IMG/VR virus record: IMGVR_UViG_3300017733_000052
Location: 1-22,484 of that record
Length of the DNA stretch: 22,484 nucleotides
Strand: one strand, 5' to 3'
Source: a virus
Part shown: positions 19,285-22,484 of the stretch, one piece after another
How positions within the stretch are numbered: position 1 is the stretch's first letter
Layout of the letters: every line of letters begins with the position of its first letter
Made by a program: the position numbers and the translations under genes
The notes under the pieces: generated by a model
Seen by the model: the letters and a program-made list of their open reading frames with translations, nothing else
Databases searched by the model: none
What the model was told of the DNA's origin: nothing

Positions 19285-20970
19285 ATGCCCCAGTTTCGAT
19301 CAAACGAAAACCCTATGTTCAGATCTAAATTTAGCGAAGATATATTCAAACACAAGTATGCACATACAGGTTGCGAAACTTGGTCTAGTTTAGCTACAGT
19401 TCTTGTCGAAGATGTTTGTCAAGATAAGATGAGCAAAGAAGAAAAAGATGATCTTGTCAATTACATTACAGATTTAAAATTTATCCCAGGTGGCCGGTAC
19501 TTATACTATGCTGGACGAACCAATAAGTTTTTTAACAACTGTTATTTGTTGAAGGCAGAAGAAGATACAAGAGAAGATTGGGCAAATATTTCTTGGAAGT
19601 CAGAATCATGTTTAATGACAGGCGGTGGTATAGGAATAGACTACTCTGTATATAGAGAAGAGGGACGCATCCTAGCTGGTACTGGTGGCCTTGCATCTGG
19701 ACCTATACCAAAGATGATGATGGTTAATGAGATTGGTAGGCGTGTTATGCAGGGTGGTAGTAGGCGGTCTGCTATATATGCCAGCCTAAATTGGCAGCAT
19801 CCTGATGTAAATAAGTTTCTTGAATGTAAGAACTGGTATGATATGCCAGTAGGTAGTACAGGATTTACGGTTGGTCAGATTAAAGAACAGGATTTTAACT
19901 TTAATGCACCTTTAGATATGACCAACATTAGTGTTAATTATGATACTGAATGGCTGCTAAAGTATTTACGGACAGGTGATGCAGGAGAAGTCTTTGAAAA
20001 GAATGTAAAGCAAGCTTTGAGTACAGCAGAACCTGGGTTTAGTTTTAACTTCTTTGATAAAGAAAACGAAACACTTCGTAACGCTTGCACAGAAGTTTGT
20101 TCGGACACAGACTCGGACGTTTGTAACTTAGGATCTTTAAACCTTGGACGTATTGAAAGTGTTAAAGAACTTAGTAACATAGTAGAACTAGCTACAAAGT
20201 TTCTTTTGTGTGGTACTCTACGAGCAAAGCTACCTTATGAAAAAGTTTATGCAGTACGAGAGAAAAATCGTAGGCTTGGTCTTGGCCTGATGGGCATACA
20301 TGAGTGGTTAATTAAACGTAATTTTAAGTATGAAGTTACTGATGAACTACATCAGTGGTTGGCTGTATATAAAGGTGTTAGTGATTCAACATCTCAGAAG
20401 TTTTCAGATGAACTTAGTATTAGCCGCCCTGTTGCTAACCGTGCTATTGCACCAACAGGATCAATAGGTATTCTTGCTGGTACAAGCACAGGTGTAGAAC
20501 CAATATTTGCTGTAGCTTACAAGCGTAGGTATTTAAAGGGTGGAACTAGATGGCATTATCAGTATGTAGTTGACAGTGCAGCGCAAGAACTTATCAATAT
20601 TTATGGAACTAAGCCAGAAAAAATTGAGTCTGCTCTTGATCTTGCTGATGATTACAAACGTAGAATAAAGTTTCAGGCTGACGTACAAGACTATGTGGAC
20701 ATGTCTATCTCATCCACAATTAATTTACCTTCGTGGGGTAGCAAGCTTAACAACGAAGACACAGTAAAAGACTTTGCTAAAACTCTTGCTTCATATGCTA
20801 GAAGACTAAGAGGATTTACTGTATATCCTGACTCATGTCGTGGAGGACAACCTCTGACAAATGTACCTTACTCTGAAGCTGTAGATAAACTAGGTGAAGA
20901 GTTTGAAGAGGGCGTAGAAACTCACGATATCTGTGACATTACAGGTCATGGTGGTAGTTGTGGGGTATAG
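19285..20970 (+). CDS. nrdJ: Adenosylcobalamin-dependent (class II) ribonucleotide reductase
   Basis: A 561-aa class II reductase that converts ribonucleotides to deoxyribonucleotides using adenosylcobalamin, with no oxygen and no second subunit required. The redox cysteine pair is Cys86 (FNNCYLL) and Cys280 (DVCNLGSLNL). The thiyl radical residue is Cys268 with Glu270 in NACTE. The substrate loop PTGSIGILAGTSTGVEP begins at 390, and the C-terminal tail ends with Cys550 and Cys559 (CDITGHGGSC) for reduction. It is shorter than many bacterial NrdJ proteins but complete by motif. AAGGA precedes the ATG. It depends on host cobalamin, which limits the host range. There is no room for a cobalamin riboswitch directly upstream. 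Confidence 0.92.
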   Translation: MPQFRSNENPMFRSKFSEDIFKHKYAHTGCETWSSLATVLVEDVCQDKMSKEEKDDLVNYITDLKFIPGGRYLYYAGRTNKFFNNCYLLKAEEDTREDWANISWKSESCLMTGGGIGIDYSVYREEGRILAGTGGLASGPIPKMMMVNEIGRRVMQGGSRRSAIYASLNWQHPDVNKFLECKNWYDMPVGSTGFTVGQIKEQDFNFNAPLDMTNISVNYDTEWLLKYLRTGDAGEVFEKNVKQALSTAEPGFSFNFFDKENETLRNACTEVCSDTDSDVCNLGSLNLGRIESVKELSNIVELATKFLLCGTLRAKLPYEKVYAVREKNRRLGLGLMGIHEWLIKRNFKYEVTDELHQWLAVYKGVSDSTSQKFSDELSISRPVANRAIAPTGSIGILAGTSTGVEPIFAVAYKRRYLKGGTRWHYQYVVDSAAQELINIYGTKPEKIESALDLADDYKRRIKFQADVQDYVDMSISSTINLPSWGSKLNNEDTVKDFAKTLASYARRLRGFTVYPDSCRGGQPLTNVPYSEAVDKLGEEFEEGVETHDICDITGHGGSCGV

Positions 20971-21537
20971 ATGTTAACGTATCACTGTTTTAAAGAAGTG
21001 TTACCAAAAGAATTTTGTGACGGTATAGTAAATGTAGCAAGGGAGTTAGACTCAAAAGAAGCTGAAGTTTCTAAAGATGGTGATGATGTAATATTATCTG
21101 AGATAAGGAACAACAGGGTTGCTTGGTTAGCTAATTCAGAGTTATCAGAAATATTAGAACTATATGTAGATATAGCTAATGAAAAGGCTGGCTGGGATTT
21201 TAACTTAACTTCTTTTGAAGTACCTCAAATATCTTTCTACGGTAAGAATCAATTCTATGATTGGCACGTTGATACAGGCGTAGAAAAACAAAGCGATCCT
21301 TACTTTAGAAAATTAGCTGTATCAATCACACTGAATGACGAGTTTAAAGGGGGCGACTTTCAAGTACAAAACTTTGTTCATCCCCAAGCATCCAATAGAT
21401 TTAAGACAGTAAAAGAGATGAGAAGAAAAGGTAGCATTATTGTCTTCCCATCCTTTATCTTTCACAGAGTAACTAAAGTAAAGGTTGGTGAAAGATGTGC
21501 TATGACTTGTTGGTTTAGAGGTAAAAAATTCTCTTGA
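20971..21537 (+). CDS. 2-oxoglutarate/Fe(II)-dependent oxygenase (prolyl hydroxylase-like)
   Basis: A 188-aa dioxygenase of the double-stranded beta-helix fold. The iron ligands are His99 and Asp101 (WHVDTG) and His165 (FHRVTK); Arg175 in VGERCAM is placed to bind 2-oxoglutarate. Between them GGDFQVQN fits the core strand of the P4H/PKHD type. Small oxygenases of this type are frequent in marine phages and may hydroxylate a protein or a base, but the substrate cannot be read from the sequence. The ATG directly follows the reductase stop, so it is cotranscribed. The stop overlaps the -35 of the next promoter. Confidence 0.88.
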   Translation: MLTYHCFKEVLPKEFCDGIVNVARELDSKEAEVSKDGDDVILSEIRNNRVAWLANSELSEILELYVDIANEKAGWDFNLTSFEVPQISFYGKNQFYDWHVDTGVEKQSDPYFRKLAVSITLNDEFKGGDFQVQNFVHPQASNRFKTVKEMRRKGSIIVFPSFIFHRVTKVKVGERCAMTCWFRGKKFS

Positions 21538-21562
21538 CTACGGTTAGTTTATATAGTAGTAT
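21534..21562 (+). promoter_or_regulatory. Sigma70-type promoter for hsp20
   Basis: TTGACT (21534-21539), a 17-bp spacer and TAGTAT (21557-21562). The -35 spans the stop of the oxygenase gene. A perfect TATAAT also lies at 21590-21595 but lacks a -35 at normal distance. The 79-bp gap and the AGGAG site before the ATG fit separate expression of the chaperone. Confidence 0.5.
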
Positions 21563-21616
21563 TTCTACAGCATGACATAATGTGTGCTATATAATCTCGC
21601 TTAATAGGAGAATAAA

Positions 21617-22096
21617 ATGAATATAGAATTACTACAAACTCATAATAAAAATGCACTACACTCTATAAACGATAACGTAAAAGATTTACTAAGAAACTTT
21701 AGTGTTGGTTTTGAAGATTATCTTTCTTCACCAATGTTGTCTTTCCACAAAGATAATGCAACCACATTCCCATTCCATGATATCTCTAAAGATGGAGATG
21801 ACGGATACATTTTAGAGATTGCTTTAGCAGGATATTCTAAAGAAGATATAACAGTAGAAGAAAGAGATGGTTTTCTAACTGTTTCTTCTAGTGATTTCTA
21901 TAATAAAAAAGAATTAGCAGAAGAAGTTGTTGATGCTATTGTGGTAAAAAATATTTCAAAGAGAAAATTTAAAAGAACCTTCTCTTTAAATCCTAACTAT
22001 GTTGTAGCTGCTGCAGAAATGGTAGATGGCCTGTTAAAAGTAAAATTAAAAATGAAGGCTGACGATCAACATAAAAAAGTAATTCCAATAGAATAG
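21617..22096 (+). CDS. Small heat-shock protein, Hsp20/IbpA type
   Basis: A 159-aa alpha-crystallin-domain chaperone that holds unfolding proteins without ATP. The domain runs from about residue 52 to 148, with GYILEIALAGYSKEDITV, KRKFKRTFSLN and the DGLLKVKLK strand. The C-terminal I156-P157-I158 is the IxI motif used for oligomer contacts. Marine T4-like phages often carry Hsp20; here it accompanies T7-type replication genes. It has its own promoter and ends at a GC-rich hairpin, so it can be expressed independently. It may aid capsid or tail assembly in the infected cell. Confidence 0.92.
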   Translation: MNIELLQTHNKNALHSINDNVKDLLRNFSVGFEDYLSSPMLSFHKDNATTFPFHDISKDGDDGYILEIALAGYSKEDITVEERDGFLTVSSSDFYNKKELAEEVVDAIVVKNISKRKFKRTFSLNPNYVVAAAEMVDGLLKVKLKMKADDQHKKVIPIE

Positions 22097-22105
22097 GTAG
22101 TATAT

Positions 22106-22133
22106 GGGGTGGGGTATTTTCCTCACCCCTTAT
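22106..22133 (+). terminator. GC-rich hairpin after hsp20, probable terminator
   Basis: GGGGTGGGG (22106-22114) pairs with CCTCACCCC (22121-22129), nine pairs with one G-U, around a TATTTT loop. Only TTAT follows, so the U-tract is weak. The strong stem 10 bases after the stop supports termination or transcript-end protection. Confidence 0.6.
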
Positions 22134-22143
22134 CATAAAAATA

Positions 22144-22484
22144 ATGTTAGATAAACCATACAAAATATATGTAGGGTATGACGATAAAGAAAAAACTTAT
22201 TTCGATGTTCTATCCTACAGCATAAGAAAAAATACAAATCATCCTGTAGATATTATCCCACTAAAACAAAACAATCTTCGTAGAGCAGGACTTTATTTTA
22301 GGTCTAAAGATATTAATGAAGACAATCAATTTGTAGATTGTTTTGATGGTAAACCCTTCTCAACTGAATTTAGTTTTACTAGATTTCTTGTTCCTTTCTT
22401 AAATCAGTTTGAAGGGTACGCTTTATTTATGGACTGTGACATGTTTGTCAGGTCAGACATATCTGAATTGTTTGAGAAGTATTG
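22144..22484 (+). CDS. Glycosyltransferase, GT8-like, N-terminal part (partial)
   Basis: The first 113 residues of a protein that runs off the right edge. The start KPYKIYVGYDDKEKTYFDVL and the metal-binding DxD in FMDCDMFVRSDI (about residue 98) fit a GT-A fold transferase of the glycogenin/GT8 type, which moves a sugar from a UDP- or other nucleotide sugar to an acceptor. No clear ribosome-binding site precedes the ATG at 22144, which lies just after the hsp20 hairpin. It could use a sugar made by the gmd pair or a host nucleotide sugar; that link is inference. Confidence 0.75.
   Translation, partial: MLDKPYKIYVGYDDKEKTYFDVLSYSIRKNTNHPVDIIPLKQNNLRRAGLYFRSKDINEDNQFVDCFDGKPFSTEFSFTRFLVPFLNQFEGYALFMDCDMFVRSDISELFEKY

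Noticed and set aside
22106-22114. G-runs GGGGTGGGG as a G-quadruplex.
   Set aside because: Only two G-runs are present, and a hairpin with the downstream C-run explains them better.

Overview
This window looks like part of an AT-rich genome of a marine, tailed, podovirus-like bacteriophage. The basis is a T7-type replication and recombination set (fused primase-helicase, short family A DNA polymerase, single-strand binding protein, endonuclease I) combined with metabolic genes typical of ocean phages: flavin-dependent thymidylate synthase (ThyX), adenosylcobalamin-dependent ribonucleotide reductase, a small 2-oxoglutarate/Fe(II) oxygenase, Hsp20, GDP-mannose dehydratase and a sugar aminotransferase-fold enzyme. 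ThyX plus class II reductase suggests a host with cobalamin, for example a marine alphaproteobacterium; this is inference. No single-subunit phage RNA polymerase, integrase, tRNA or CRISPR array is seen.

Layout. Positions 1-1487 carry a leftward unit: a seven-cysteine 43-aa protein, a small exported-looking protein, then the terminase large subunit, which runs off the left edge. Positions 1488-2830 are an AT-rich divergent control region with a palindrome, a strong extended -10 promoter, two isolated small genes (57 and 49 aa) each followed by a terminator, and two short repeats that occur twice each. Positions 2838-10482 form a long rightward run of mostly small, tightly packed and often start/stop-overlapping genes. 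Most are unrecognised. The recognisable ones are a GP88-like Cys-cluster protein, a DnaJ-type zinc protein, a staphylococcal-nuclease-fold nuclease, a lipoprotein, a DUF932-like protein and ThyX. One internal terminator lies at 8610-8651.

Positions 10553-19281 hold the replication block: promoter, primase-helicase, PolA, a PD-(D/E)XK nuclease, another promoter and SSB. A 96-bp leader with two look-alike hairpins follows, then two sugar-nucleotide genes inserted in the block, a RecB/Cas4-like nuclease with an iron-sulfur-type cysteine pattern, endonuclease I and two unknowns. Positions 19285-22484 hold the ribonucleotide reductase, the oxygenase, Hsp20 under its own promoter and followed by a terminator, and the start of a glycosyltransferase.

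How the genes fit together. The nucleases could degrade host DNA and supply nucleotides, and ThyX and the reductase would convert these to dNTPs for the replisome. Endonuclease I and the RecB-like nuclease would process recombination intermediates. The most unusual feature is the pairing of GDP-mannose 4,6-dehydratase with an aminotransferase-fold enzyme whose catalytic lysine is replaced by histidine. That is the signature of GDP-4-keto-6-deoxymannose 3-dehydratase (ColD), so the phage may make a 3,6-dideoxy sugar nucleotide. Promoters read as host sigma70-type (TTGAC-like -35 with 16-17 bp spacers).
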